This document shows positions 1 through 9,208 of a DNA stretch of 64,000 bases, piece after piece. This stretch comes from Oceanobacillus arenosus. Its GTDB lineage: Bacteria; Bacillota; Bacilli; Bacillales; Amphibacillaceae. Numbering within the stretch: position 1 is the stretch's first letter; each line of letters starts with the position of its first letter. The translations under genes and the position numbers were made by a program. The notes beneath the pieces were generated by a model. That model was not told where the DNA came from. It made no database searches and saw only the letters and a list, made by a program, of their open reading frames with translations. The stretch spans positions 186,001 through 250,000 of the forward strand of contig NZ_PIOC01000003.1 of NCBI RefSeq assembly GCF_003369575.1, read 5' to 3'.

Positions 1-72
1 ACTACTGCTGCTGCACGCTGCCAGAAAAATTGCCAGCATGATGATAAAAACACCTGATACTAATTTTTTCAT
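1..72 (-). CDS. Sugar-binding lipoprotein, N-terminal fragment
   Basis: Only the first 24 codons lie in the window. They encode a Lys-Lys start, a hydrophobic stretch and a lipobox (LAAC) followed by a Ser run. This is a type II signal peptide, so the protein is secreted and lipid-anchored at the Cys near residue 20. An AGGAGGT ribosome binding site precedes the ATG. The gene lies downstream of, and in the same direction as, a ROK sugar regulator, which makes an ABC-transporter solute-binding protein the likeliest identity. That is inference from context only. Confidence 0.6.
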   Translation of the reverse strand, partial: MKKLVSGVFIIMLAIFLAACSSSS

Positions 73-199
73 AATGACCTCCTGATAAATGTTGGATTTT
101 ATTTCTTAGTGAATTCTGTGATGTGGTAATAACCTGATCTGGCCGGGTTGTTGCTATTCTTTTAATATCCACATCACCTCCTAATGATTTTTCATTGGA

Positions 200-1414
200 C
201 TACATCATCTGAAACTTGAACTTACCATGAAGTATTACTGCCGCAGCACCAAGCAATTCAAACTCAGAACCAAGGGATGTGCTCTGAATATTAACTTGAT
301 CCCTGAGAGTAGGTATCACTTTACGCACTACTTTTTCATTAATAGCATCCAAAAATAATGGGTTATCCTGGACAATTTCTCCACTCAAAATAATTACTTC
401 CGGATTAAAAAAGTGAATCGTATTTGTAATAGCAATCGATAAATAATTCAAAATATCTTCCATGATTTCCCATGCTAAATCATCCTGCCGATTGACAGCC
501 TCTACGAATATATCTGGCTTTAACCTGGTCAAATCCCCCGACACCATTTCTTTTATAACTGTATCCCTGTTTTGCGATATGATAGCGGTTACAATTCTAG
601 AATAAATTGCAGGCCAATTGACGTAATTCTCCAGACAGCCCCTATTTCCGCAGCTGCATTTTAGTCCGCCATCTACTATTGTCGTATGCCCCATCTCACC
701 AGAGCTGCCAAGGAACCCCCGATAAATGGAACCATTCACCATCATCCCGGAACCCACACCTTCACCAATCGTTATATAAAGGATGTCTTTATATTTACTG
801 AATAGGCCAAAGTAATTTTCTGCCAAAACAAATGCATTGGCATCGTTATCGAGAAATACAGGAAGGTTTGTTTTCTCCTCTATTAATTTCTTTAAAGGAA
901 TTCCGTAGAGATTCAGCTTCGTATTATATGTAATCACTCCATTTTCAGCGTCCACAATACCTGGTGAAATAATGGAAATTCCCTGACAATAATCTAAATC
1001 GGCTTTTTGCATCAGAAATTGATCTACTACATCTAAAATGAGTTCAATGATCTCATGTCCTTTCAGCTGGTTAGTAGGATGGACTACCTTCTTCAGTATC
1101 TTCCCCTCCAGATTCATGTCAGCAATTCTGATGTAAGAGTTTGTAATAGATACTCCAATAATAGAATGGGTATCCGGATTAAACCGGAGCAAGACCGGTT
1201 TTCTTCCACCACTTGAAGTTCCTACACCATCTTCGTAAACAAGACCTTCACTGATTATTTCAGAAACAGCTGAAGTTACTGTTGTAGGGCTAATATTTAT
1301 TAATTTTGCGATTTCACTTCTGGAGATCGGTCCATTTTTTCGGATTGTATCTAAAATGATTGATCTATTTAATTCCTGAATCAGCTTTAAATCTCCGGTT
1401 CTTTGTTTTAGCAT
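200..1414 (-). CDS. ROK-family transcriptional regulator (XylR/NagC-like)
   Basis: About 404 residues, the usual ROK regulator length. The N-terminal 70 residues form a winged HTH (ISRSEIAKLINISPTTV). The rest is a sugar-kinase-like fold with a GEGVGSG phosphate-binding segment and the ROK zinc signature CSCGNRGCLE. Such proteins repress carbohydrate operons and respond to a sugar. I chose the ATG at 1414 because AGAGAGGT lies 6 nt upstream and the homologous region (TGDLKLIQELN) begins soon after. A GTG at 1441, with GGAG 7 nt upstream, would add 9 residues. The gene precedes the sugar-binding lipoprotein at 1-72 in the same direction and probably controls it. Confidence 0.85.
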   Translation of the reverse strand: MLKQRTGDLKLIQELNRSIILDTIRKNGPISRSEIAKLINISPTTVTSAVSEIISEGLVYEDGVGTSSGGRKPVLLRFNPDTHSIIGVSITNSYIRIADMNLEGKILKKVVHPTNQLKGHEIIELILDVVDQFLMQKADLDYCQGISIISPGIVDAENGVITYNTKLNLYGIPLKKLIEEKTNLPVFLDNDANAFVLAENYFGLFSKYKDILYITIGEGVGSGMMVNGSIYRGFLGSSGEMGHTTIVDGGLKCSCGNRGCLENYVNWPAIYSRIVTAIISQNRDTVIKEMVSGDLTRLKPDIFVEAVNRQDDLAWEIMEDILNYLSIAITNTIHFFNPEVIILSGEIVQDNPLFLDAINEKVVRKVIPTLRDQVNIQSTSLGSEFELLGAAAVILHGKFKFQMM

Positions 1415-1441
1415 CATGTAACCTCTCTCTGGTTCTTTCAC

Positions 1442-2255
1442 TTTCTTTCTCCAGTGGTTTTATTAAGTTTGTTCAATAATCCTTCGCAACGAAGTAAAAC
1501 CGACTTCGCTTCATAGAATTTAGGCAATTTTTTATGTAAATCAACTGCCAAGATGATGAAATAATAATATTTATACCTAGACTTTTTCGAATCACCTTGA
1601 TAAGCATAATAGTTTAATTATTTTGTTTTGTAAACCCTTTCTTTAGAAAAAGTTAAAATTTTTCAAATTTTCGTCTTAGTCAACTGTCCACTTTATTTTT
1701 GCAGCCATATTCCCCTCTTACATGGTTACTATTTCACTAAGGGAACAATTAACAATTAAAACTCAACCATATCACAGTTAATTTCTACTCCAAATGTGTG
1801 ATTTAATAATTCGCTTTCATATATTAACGAACTGACCGAAACTAATAAACCCGCCAAGCCATTACAGCTCAGCGGGTAATAAAATTATTATCACAGATTG
1901 CTGGAATATTTATCATTGATTGTGTCCTCTTTTTTCTACACTATTCGGCAAAAGGCGCTAAAATCCTTCTTTTACCTAGATATACTTAATCCAGTTAATC
2001 AGTCATTTGCGCCAACTGCTGATCTATTGAATTCAAAGCATCATCTTTTTGTTCCAGCAATATCACTATGACCTTGGTTGTTTTAACCACTAAGTGTGAA
2101 TCCGCTACTGTAGGCCTATCTGTACTCTGTTCCAACTGTTAATCAATTGAATTCAGACTATTTATTAAAACTAGGAGATTACTCCATTTTAATAACCCCT
2201 GCATTAATCATCTTCTAGTACCTTCTCATAGAATCCGCTATTTTTGCTCAATCTC
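1442..2255. other. Long non-coding stretch with hairpin and gene remnant
   Basis: No convincing gene is present in these 800 bases. At 1850-1876 there is a hairpin (CCCGC and AGC paired with GCT and GCGGG across a 2x2 internal loop), a possible weak terminator. On the minus strand near 1998-2100 a short reading frame ends in LNSIDQQLAQMTD. A degenerate copy of the same peptide (LNSID, stop, QLEQSTD) lies about 120 bases upstream. This suggests a decayed small repeat-containing gene. Confidence 0.35.
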
Positions 2256-3212
2256 CTACCTCACCGCCATCATCTCCCTCAACTCCCGCTTCATCTCCTC
2301 CAAATCCAAAAACCCATTCTTCCCTTCCTCCGCCAGACTTCCCACAATCAACTGCTCATTCCCACGCTTCCGCTCCTCAAACCACTCCGGAACAATCTCA
2401 TCCCTACCTTGCCTTCCCGATGCAGATCCCCACTCCTTCTTCCGCTGCCCCCGTTGATTCCGAAACGCCACATCCTCAGCCATTGCATCATCAACCGTCA
2501 CAATTCCTTTCTTCACCCATGCCTGTAAAATGCTTTTAACATAACCCCAACTAGGCTTGTTTCGCTCCAATGCACGTTTCATTGCCTCTATAACCAGAGC
2601 TTCACCAATATCACGCACCCATTGCAACAGCGATTCCGCCACGTATGGGCTAACCAAGCCAATATTATCTTGATAAAACGCAATTGTATCTTCAGCTGCA
2701 ACTACTTCATCTTGTTTCTGTTTATTTTCTTTTTGTTTAAGTTTAATTAATGTGCCCATATTTGGGCTCGCCTGCTGGTCCGCAAACGGCTTCTGAGGTT
2801 GGTCCGGAGTTTGGTTTTTAGGATGGTTCTCGTGGTGGTCCATTACTCGGTCTCCTTGATTAGTCTGAGGCTCTTCCACCAGTTGATCCACAATTAGATC
2901 ATTTATATAACCCGCATGATAACCCTCATCATTCGCCATCTGCACCATCCGATAAACTGGTGCTTGATTATTCGGGCGCGACTTATAATCAATATATCCC
3001 TTCTCCTTCAACTCTATCCGAGCGCGCTTGAAGGAGCTTTCCTTTAATCCAGATTTCAAACGTAATACGGTTGCAGCAACAGTGAATTGCTCCACCCATC
3101 TTGCTTTGTTATTCATATGCATTAGCGTATGCCATAGGGTGACTGCCGATGCAGATAGAGGTTCCATTTCAATTCGATCATAAAATGCGTTGATTTCTTT
3201 AATGTAATTCAT
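2256..3212 (-). CDS. DnaD-domain replication protein, phage/mobile type
   Basis: A 318-residue protein. The N-terminal 110 residues (PLSASAVTLWHTLMHMNNK, then LKESSFKRARIELKEKGYI) match the winged-helix part of phage-type DnaD/replisome-organiser proteins. Residues about 175-245 (AFYQDNIGLVSPYVAESLL, then NKPSWGYVKSILQAWVKKG) match the C-terminal DnaD domain (DnaB_2). The linker is rich in Gln, Asn and Pro. Such proteins help load helicase at mobile-element or phage origins. An AAAGGG site lies 8 nt before the ATG. No phage structural genes are nearby, so this is probably a remnant or a domesticated copy. Confidence 0.8.
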   Translation of the reverse strand: MNYIKEINAFYDRIEMEPLSASAVTLWHTLMHMNNKARWVEQFTVAATVLRLKSGLKESSFKRARIELKEKGYIDYKSRPNNQAPVYRMVQMANDEGYHAGYINDLIVDQLVEEPQTNQGDRVMDHHENHPKNQTPDQPQKPFADQQASPNMGTLIKLKQKENKQKQDEVVAAEDTIAFYQDNIGLVSPYVAESLLQWVRDIGEALVIEAMKRALERNKPSWGYVKSILQAWVKKGIVTVDDAMAEDVAFRNQRGQRKKEWGSASGRQGRDEIVPEWFEERKRGNEQLIVGSLAEEGKNGFLDLEEMKRELREMMAVR

Positions 3213-3332
3213 CGTTCAAACCCTTTCTTTTTATAAAATTTGTCCATTCATTCTAGTCAATCTTATGAAGCTAGTACTCTTGTTAAAATTACCACTTGGG
3301 ATATTCACTTCTAAAGTGGGGTAAAGTTAATC

Positions 3333-3475
3333 GCTCGCCTAGATAGGTACTCCTTTTCTGTGCCTCACTTCCGGATTATGCGCTCTAATTAACATTTAAG
3401 CGCTCCGTTACGCCGCCTGAGAGCTCCTACTTCCTACTTGAACGCTGCTCCTCCCCCACTCCTGAATGCTCCAAC
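3333..3475 (-). repeat. Degenerate ~21-nt tandem repeats beginning GGAGC
   Basis: Read on the minus strand, this spacer splits into about six units of 21 nt (one of 24) that mostly begin GGAGC or GAGCGC (GGAGCATTCAGG, GGAGCTCTCAGG, GGAGCGCTTAAA, GAGCGCATAATC). The units are strongly diverged. It lies between the sigma-like gene and the dnaD-like gene. The repeat length equals that of the large arrays at 44-61 kb but the sequence differs. Confidence 0.4.
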
Positions 3476-3805
3476 TCAATCCTCCAACTTCTCCCCCCGC
3501 AACTCAATCAACCGCTCCCGAATCACATAATTAAAATATGTAGCAAGCAGCCCCCTATTCGGCTCATATTTCTTATAGGCAATCCACATCGCAGATAATC
3601 CTTCCATATAATACTTCCAATCAGTATCATAGATGCCAAGCTTCTGCATGTGGTAATGCATTCGATTCTCATTCTGTTTGAAAAACGCCTCGAAGGTTTG
3701 CTCCATATCCTTTTCCTTCGCACTCTCCTGGCTCTTCTTCTCACCCGGCACCCCAGAATTTGCTTCCACAACCCTACGCCTATCCTGCTCATCACGATAC
3801 TCCAT
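3476..3805 (-). CDS. Sigma-70 region 2-like small protein
   Basis: A 109-residue protein with an excellent ribosome binding site (AGGAGGGG). The C-terminal 75 residues (FEAFFKQNENRMHYHMQKLG, then AMWIAYKKYEPNRGLLATYFNYVIRERL) look like sigma-70 region 2: an aromatic core helix followed by a basic helix. No region 4 is encoded, so it cannot be a complete sigma factor. Similar short proteins occur in Bacillaceae, often beside DnaD-like genes. It may be an auxiliary sigma subunit or a mobile-element regulator. The exact role is unknown. Confidence 0.6.
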   Translation of the reverse strand: MEYRDEQDRRRVVEANSGVPGEKKSQESAKEKDMEQTFEAFFKQNENRMHYHMQKLGIYDTDWKYYMEGLSAMWIAYKKYEPNRGLLATYFNYVIRERLIELRGEKLED

Positions 3806-4322
3806 ACTCTAGCCCCTCCTATTCATTTTCTGCCCGATAAAATAGATCTTCATTAACAATGGACAAATTTATCATATGGAAATACGACGAAATTATCATC
3901 CAGACCAACTTGAAGCTCAAAGGCTAAAACACCATTTCTATCAAGAATTCACTTTCAAAATTCCAAAATCACCATCAAAAATCAAATTTTCAACTAATAA
4001 ACGAAATGTTAGGCATATTTCCAAAGTCTTACGAACAACCAAATCCATAAAAAAGCAGTAAACAGTCCTAAGCAAAGGATCTATTTACTGCCAGCATCTT
4101 CCTATTAACGATGATTCCCCCACAATATCCGCCCAAACAAAAGAATCGTGTAAATGTTAGCGATTCCATTTTTTCCATTCAGAAAACCTTTAACCATTAG
4201 TACCGTAAAAAGTCTACCCCGCCTACAATGTAGACACACGCCCGAGCTAGCCTATGGAGAATTTCACCCATTTTTCTCATAGAGGCGAACGGGAGCGTTT
4301 CCCTTCATTCGCTTCCTGTTCT
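3806..4322. other. Spacer without a convincing gene
   Basis: A 61-codon + strand frame at 3876-4061 has no ribosome binding site and a composition typical of AT-rich noncoding DNA. I see no clear terminator or repeat here. Confidence 0.3.
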
Positions 4323-4532
4323 TCAATTATAGATATCATTCACATCCCCCGACCTCACCGACAAAAACGCATACTTTTTCACAAACCCAGCATATGTTCC
4401 AATATCTTTTATTGGATAAATCCATTGCTCATCCACGCAGGTAGCATGTATGACTGTATTGCATATGTCTAGATTCACAATATCCTTTTTCCTGAAGAAA
4501 CGACTGCATTTTGGACATCTTATCATTTCCAT
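4323..4532 (-). CDS. Small cysteine-containing protein, unknown function
   Basis: A 69-residue protein with a CPKCSRFF knuckle near the N-terminus and two further cysteines (DICNTVIHATCVDEQW). Together these could bind one zinc ion. AAAGGATGA lies 9 nt before the ATG. The middle segment (NLDICNTVIHATCVDEQWIY) looks conserved and protein-like, and it reads in the direction opposite to the xre/comK genes that follow. I do not know a function. Confidence 0.6.
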   Translation of the reverse strand: MEMIRCPKCSRFFRKKDIVNLDICNTVIHATCVDEQWIYPIKDIGTYAGFVKKYAFLSVRSGDVNDIYN

Positions 4533-5015
4533 TTGTCTCGATCATCCTTTATTCCGAATTAACTTGCTGTAAGACCCTTAACGAAAAGAATTCGAGAAAA
4601 AATCAAGAATCGTAAGTAGCGGATCAACAGCAAGTAAAATCCCAATTTTGTTCAACTTTATTAGAATCATAGCCTCGAAATTGATATTCCCTACAAATAT
4701 ACCCCATTTGATTACAGCATTTACATAACACGATCCCTTCAGAAAGATTATATGAAAAATCATCTTTCATTTCCTATACCTAACTTCCCGCATATCCATC
4801 TAATATTAGATTTTCTATCAAGAATAATGTCGGGTTTTCACGAAAATATGACTGAAAACCCTGTTTTCGATATTTTTCTTAAAGTTAGCACATATTTACT
4901 ATCGATTTCAAACTATTATATCTTAATATTCAGATTTAATAAGCATTTGGGTGGCATTCGACGGTGTAACTCCTTTTTCCTGAACTTGATAATGATTGAA
5001 AAAGGATGAATTCAA
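4533..5015. other. AT-rich spacer before the xre gene
   Basis: Short frames occur on both strands but none has a ribosome binding site or recognisable content. It presumably holds divergent promoters for the small Cys protein and the xre gene. Confidence 0.3.
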
Positions 5016-5267
5016 GTGAATGAAATGAATAGAAGTAGAATGTTCAAAGTAATGGGTGAAAACATAAGAAACCATCGGATGAAACAACTTCAAACAATTG
5101 AAGAACTAGCAGAAAAGGCTAATCTAGATGATAAAAACCTAGGGGAGATTGAACGTGGTAAAGGTTTTCATATTTCTACTTGCTATCAGATATCAAGAGC
5201 ACTAGGTATTACTGTAGAAGACATATTTGCTGGGGTCGATGAAGTCCTTACTACCGATGATGAGTAA
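5016..5267 (+). CDS. XRE-family HTH regulator
   Basis: An 83-residue single-domain protein of the Cro/C1 type. The HTH spans about residues 12-65 (ENIRNHRMKQLQTIEELAEK, then LGEIERGKG, then CYQISRALGITVEDIFAG). The start is a GTG with AAAGGATGA 7 nt upstream. It is followed 90 bases later by comK in the same direction, so it may be co-transcribed with comK or regulate it; this is inference. A truncated paralogue lies at 15727-15906, next to the IS21 remnant. Confidence 0.85.
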   Translation: MNEMNRSRMFKVMGENIRNHRMKQLQTIEELAEKANLDDKNLGEIERGKGFHISTCYQISRALGITVEDIFAGVDEVLTTDDE

Positions 5268-5356
5268 GATAATAACCCTTCTTATAGAGTAAAATAACTG
5301 GTTGTTCTCATTATACAAAAAGAATCCATGACCCCTTAAAGGAGTACTGAGTTAAG

Positions 5357-5845
5357 ATGCAAAGTATTTTATCAGAGTATACCATTACCGACAGGACAAT
5401 GGCATTGCTCCCTGCCAAGCATCATGAATACGATACGATCGTGTTCGAGCAGAACAATAAGCTATATGTTAAGAAAACACCAATGCAGCTAATTAAGCAG
5501 GCATGTCTCGAACATTATTCTACCTATGAGGGAAGACGAGAGGCAGTGAAGCATCATACTGGATTTAGACGGAAGATTCCACTCCCGATAAATCCAGAAC
5601 AATGCCTCTATGCTTTTCCCACACATTCTACTACTGATTACGAATGTTGCTGGATATTCTATCATCATGTTCTTTACATAAAAGCCTTTCAAAGCGATAC
5701 GAATCCTAATATTAAATCAATGAATACTTTCAAAGACTTTCAACAAGTTCCAATTAATGTTTCAAGTTACATATTACATAAGCAAATGCAACGAACATTA
5801 ACGATTATAGGCAGGAATTATATTCGTGTAAATAACTTAACATAA
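5357..5845 (+). CDS. comK: Competence transcription factor ComK
   Basis: A 162-residue protein with the ComK layout: an N-terminal part ending in the ALLPAKHHEYDTIVFE stretch, a central QACLEHYSTYEGRREAVKHH segment and a C-terminal CLYAFPTHSTTDYECCWIFY segment. ComK binds paired AT-boxes and activates the DNA-uptake genes. The family is usually 160-195 residues long and this copy is at the short end, lacking the long C-terminal tail of Bacillus subtilis ComK. A GGAG sits about 12 nt upstream, which is rather far and suggests modest translation. It lies behind an xre gene. Confidence 0.8.
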   Translation: MQSILSEYTITDRTMALLPAKHHEYDTIVFEQNNKLYVKKTPMQLIKQACLEHYSTYEGRREAVKHHTGFRRKIPLPINPEQCLYAFPTHSTTDYECCWIFYHHVLYIKAFQSDTNPNIKSMNTFKDFQQVPINVSSYILHKQMQRTLTIIGRNYIRVNNLT

Positions 5846-5992
5846 TCGAGCGAATCAAAATAATCCTAGATTAAACGCTCCTAAGATTCGTATATTGCAA
5901 AAATATACTTAACCATTGATTCTACTTTAGAGGTATCAACGGTGAATATAAATATGTGTCAGCCTATTTTCAATATAAGGGGGAAATAACAA

Positions 5993-6702
5993 ATGATTTT
6001 TATCGAATTGTTAGGCTTCATTGCTATTATTTTTTCGCTTTTCTATCTCGCTTTTCACTTTATAAAAAAAGGAAAAGACAAAGAAAGAAGGCTTTCCAAG
6101 AAAATGTTTTATCCTACTTTAATCGGCGGCCTCGTCGTGCTCATTTTTGGATCCATTTTATACGATACAAGTTTTGAAGCTCAACTAGCTGATAGTGTAG
6201 AACAAAATGAAAGCCTGACCGCTGATAATGATACGTTGAAATCAGAAAATCAAGAACTCACACAAGACGTTTCAGATCTTGAATCTGATATAGAAGAAAT
6301 GACGACAAAGGTTACGGAATATGAAGGCAAAGTAGAATCACTAGAAGAAGAAAAAGCCGCATTTAACACAGAAGAGGACTCATTGAACGAAGAAATTGCT
6401 GCTTTAACAGAAACCAATACCAATCTAGAAGACGAAGTGGCTAGTCTAGAATCAAATCTGGAATCCACGGAAGCAAAATTAGCAAGCGCAGAAGCAAACA
6501 TCGGGCGTACAAGCGAGAGTAGTTCTACTAGTGGTAACTCAACTCTGGATCAAGTTCAAGCGACCAGGCTACATCAAGCCCGAATGTATATTATGCAAAT
6601 TGCACAGCAGCAAGAGCTGCTGGAGCTGCTCCTGTTCGGATTGGTGATCCTGGTTATGCTAGTCATTTGGACAGGGATGGCGATGGGGTTGGCTGTGAGT
6701 AG
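5993..6702 (+). pseudogene. Membrane coiled-coil protein with excalibur domain, frameshifted
   Basis: The first 180 codons encode two membrane helices (about residues 4-24 and 42-58) and a long Glu-rich coiled coil (about 60-170). In the zero frame the protein then ends with an unusual hydrophobic tail at 6721. In the -1 frame from about 6544 to 6702 the DNA instead encodes a complete excalibur calcium-binding domain: YYANCTAARAAGAAPVRIGD followed by LDRDGDGVGCE and a stop. The switch must fall after the TAA of that frame at 6535-6537, so within about 6538-6546. The simplest reading is a one-base deletion or a sequencing error. I see no slippery heptamer for programmed frameshifting. A good AGGGGGA site precedes the ATG. 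Confidence 0.8.
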
Positions 6703-6752
6703 GTTTTTAGTATATATTTAATAGCTTGCTTAAATGGATTTATATTAGACTG

Positions 6753-6804
6753 GCTTTACTCGTGCGGTAGGACGAACCGTTTATCGTAAAGCAGTATTTT
6801 ATTT
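6753..6804 (+). terminator. Probable terminator after the excalibur gene
   Basis: GCTTTAC (6753-6759) pairs with GTAAAGC (6786-6792), with an inner CGGT/ACCG pairing, and is followed by AGTATTTTATTT. Confidence 0.45.
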
Positions 6805-7007
6805 GATAACTTAGAGAGAGCATCGTTAGATTTCCGCTTATAGATCTTTCTATAAATAAATTTAAAAGGGGACAATGTTATTTCCAAAACCCTGATGTAT
6901 CAAATGTATGGAAGATATCATTTTTATAAAAATAGAAGCTGCAAGTATCAATGGATCTAACTCTCAGTGATACTTACAGCATCTTAATATTATACTTTAT
7001 CGCTTTA
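6805..7007. repeat. Intergenic duplication, copy 1
   Basis: About 203 bases that recur at 9315-9515 with an estimated 80-85 percent identity, starting with GATAACTTAGAGAGAG and ending near ACTTTATCGCTTTA. Inside is an imperfect hairpin (GCTGCAAGTATCA at 6938-6950 against TGATACTTACAGC at 6968-6980). No coding potential is evident. Both copies lie downstream of + strand genes. Confidence 0.75.
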
Positions 7008-7396
7008 AAGTGGTAGAAGACAGGCATCAGCATTTCTGATTACTTCCTCTTACTGTTGCTGCCCTTTCTGAGCAAGACGGACCGATTCTCATTTTGCTCT
7101 TATTCGAATTGATATGGTTTAATAAAGTTACACCTATAACCTGGTACAGGAATTAGCCGCTTTCAGTTTCGAAAAACACAAGAACTTGTTGATTTTTTAG
7201 TAAGACTTCTGGAGATGAGTGATTTGGAGATGTTGATGGTTTTGAATCTCTTGCCCGGCGCCAACAATTCCAGAAGAATGTCGCGGACTAAATAGAACTA
7301 AATGAAGTTTATACAAAAGCCCATCTACAATTGCAGGCAGACTTTTGTGTATGCTTACTAATATGGAGCAAATTCATCGTCGCTCTATTTTCACAA
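7008..7396. other. Spacer with a coding-like remnant
   Basis: At about 7181-7291 (+) a short frame without start or ribosome binding site reads QELVDFLVRLLEMSDLEMLM and then VLNLLPG. It looks like the tail of a lost gene. A weak hairpin (ACAAAAG with CTTTTGT, about 7312-7350) could terminate the minus-strand J-domain gene. Confidence 0.3.
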
Positions 7397-8320
7397 CTAA
7401 CTTGCAAAATACTGCTGTAAATTGTCGTATGCCATGTTTATTTTTTTCATCTGGTCTTCTGTATTATGGTGTAAATCTGGGTGATATTTTCTTGCTAGGG
7501 TGCGATATTGTTTTCTGATTATGGCAATGTCTGTCGTATCATTAGGTAGTTCCAAAATGGAAAGCCATTCCTCTACTTCATAAATATGACTTTTCGCTAA
7601 ATAATTATTGTTCAATAAGTAGTTACTAATTTTGTTTATAACGATATCTCTAAACCGTTTATATGTATCCTCAAAATTATATTTATAGTCTTTTGCGACT
7701 GTAATATAGTCTTCTTCAAATTCGATTATTACCTTATTTCGTGTAAGCATATTAAAGGCAATTACATCTATCAATATCCCACTTATTGTATCATACGTTA
7801 TTTGCCTAATTGGATAGTTTTCAAGCTGTACCATGATAAAGCAAACAGTTCTGCTGACATGAATGTCGTTTATACTTATGGATTGAATGGATTCAATGAA
7901 ATCTCCATTATAATCTACTGGTTTATAAAGATCGCCATTTATATGAAATATCGCAGGCACAATGCGTTTATCTTTAGAGATTACTAATCTAATAGAAACC
8001 TTTGTATTCTCATCCTTAAATTCTAGAGTACCATCATAAAAAGAGTAAAAATATCTTTCAGTTAAAATATCATACGATTTCATAGGGCCCTTTATACGAA
8101 GTCTTGTTTCTGGATTATAAAATCCTCTATCGAACGTCCCATCGCAATCATAATCTATACCATCCAGATAGGATTGAAAATCATCATTGGAATGGTTATT
8201 ATTACTAGAACGATTACTACGTTCATTTTCATTATTACTGCCTTGACTTTGACCTGATTGATTATCGGATATATAACCGACAATAATAAACACAAGTAAT
8301 AAAATAATAAAAAAACTCAT
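7397..8320 (-). CDS. Membrane-anchored J-domain protein
   Basis: A 307-residue protein with one N-terminal membrane helix (residues 2-16), a low-complexity Asn/Ser/Gln linker (about 20-48), a central beta-rich region of unknown fold and a C-terminal J domain (about 248-305). The J domain carries the HPD tripeptide (KYHPDLH) needed to stimulate DnaK ATPase, and the TLARKYHPDL helix is typical. J domains at the C-terminus of an anchored protein usually recruit Hsp70 to a membrane site. The central region probably defines the client. A strong GGAGAGGTGG site precedes the ATG. It is transcribed against both neighbours. Confidence 0.8.
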   Translation of the reverse strand: MSFFIILLLVFIIVGYISDNQSGQSQGSNNENERSNRSSNNNHSNDDFQSYLDGIDYDCDGTFDRGFYNPETRLRIKGPMKSYDILTERYFYSFYDGTLEFKDENTKVSIRLVISKDKRIVPAIFHINGDLYKPVDYNGDFIESIQSISINDIHVSRTVCFIMVQLENYPIRQITYDTISGILIDVIAFNMLTRNKVIIEFEEDYITVAKDYKYNFEDTYKRFRDIVINKISNYLLNNNYLAKSHIYEVEEWLSILELPNDTTDIAIIRKQYRTLARKYHPDLHHNTEDQMKKINMAYDNLQQYFAS

Positions 8321-8523
8321 TTAGGCTCCACCTCTCCTCAAAGTAGAAATTTTATAACCAATATAAGTAAATATACCTATTATTATAATGGTAACTATGA
8401 TATTATCAATATAAAATTATTAAAATAGAGGAATATTTTGCCTGTCTGAATAAAATTAATTGTAGAAAATTAATTTTATTCATAGATAAATAATGAAAAG
8501 ATACATGAGGGGAAGTTATTTTA

Positions 8524-9196
8524 TTGAAAATAAATGCAGTAAACCAAATGTTAAATATTATCTTTGCACCTTTAATTTTATGGATTTACCATATATCTTT
8601 AATAGGACATCGAAAACTAATACAAATTGGATCTACTGATGGTATATTTGTTATTTGTTCCCATGTATTTTGGGGATCATTATTTATTCAATATATCTAC
8701 CCTAATTCAGTTTTTCTGTCTGAATATAACTTCTGGACAGTTAACTTTAATTTTTGTATCTAATGCTGTTTTACTACTCATTTTAGGAAACCGTTATATG
8801 AATGAATATGCCAAAAGAAGGAAACAAGATTTCTGGAATAATGTAAAGAAAACCTCTAAAGAAAATGACCAAAAAGAGCAATCAATTGGCGAAGCAATAA
8901 GAGATACTTCTTTTATTTTGGACTCAGCCATATTAAGTTTCATATTCCTATTCATTGGTCTTGGCTTGCTGCTTACTCCCATAATAATTTTATTCCTTAA
9001 TCTTTCAACTGATTCTGAATTGACCATTGCGCCCATGATAATAATGCTGTTAATAGGCATCCTTATCTTGCTAATTACATATTCAAAAACAAAAAAACTT
9101 GAAGATCAAGACAATTTTAATAAAGCTTCTTATGACCATCATGCTAGTAAAAAGCCATTTTTACTAATTAAAATATTTATGGACTTATTTAAATAA
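8524..9196 (+). pseudogene. Multi-helix membrane protein, probable frameshift
   Basis: Two overlapping frames make one sensible protein. The first begins at a TTG at 8524, with AGGGGAAG upstream, and runs to a stop at 8761. The second is open from before 8627 to 9196. Joining them near 8730-8760, in the ACTTTAATTTTTG stretch, gives a protein of about 224 residues with roughly four membrane helices and a charged cytoplasmic loop (NEYAKRRKQDFWNN). The upstream frame has the only good ribosome binding site. The family is not recognised. A frameshift mutation or sequence error is the likely cause. An independent short protein starting at 8627 is the alternative. Confidence 0.5.
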
Positions 9197-9208
9197 CTTG
9201 ACTCTAGC

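Noticed and set aside
2244-2528. 94-codon + strand frame
   Set aside because: It lies antisense to the well-supported DnaD-domain gene and has a low-complexity Leu/Pro/His composition.
3876-4061. 61-codon + strand frame
   Set aside because: No ribosome binding site, and composition typical of AT-rich noncoding DNA.
4752-5009. 85-codon + strand frame before the xre gene
   Set aside because: No ribosome binding site or recognisable domain; probably promoter DNA.
6525-6560. Programmed -1 frameshift in the excalibur gene
   Set aside because: There is no X XXY YYZ slippery heptamer or downstream pseudoknot that I can see; a deletion or sequence error is simpler.
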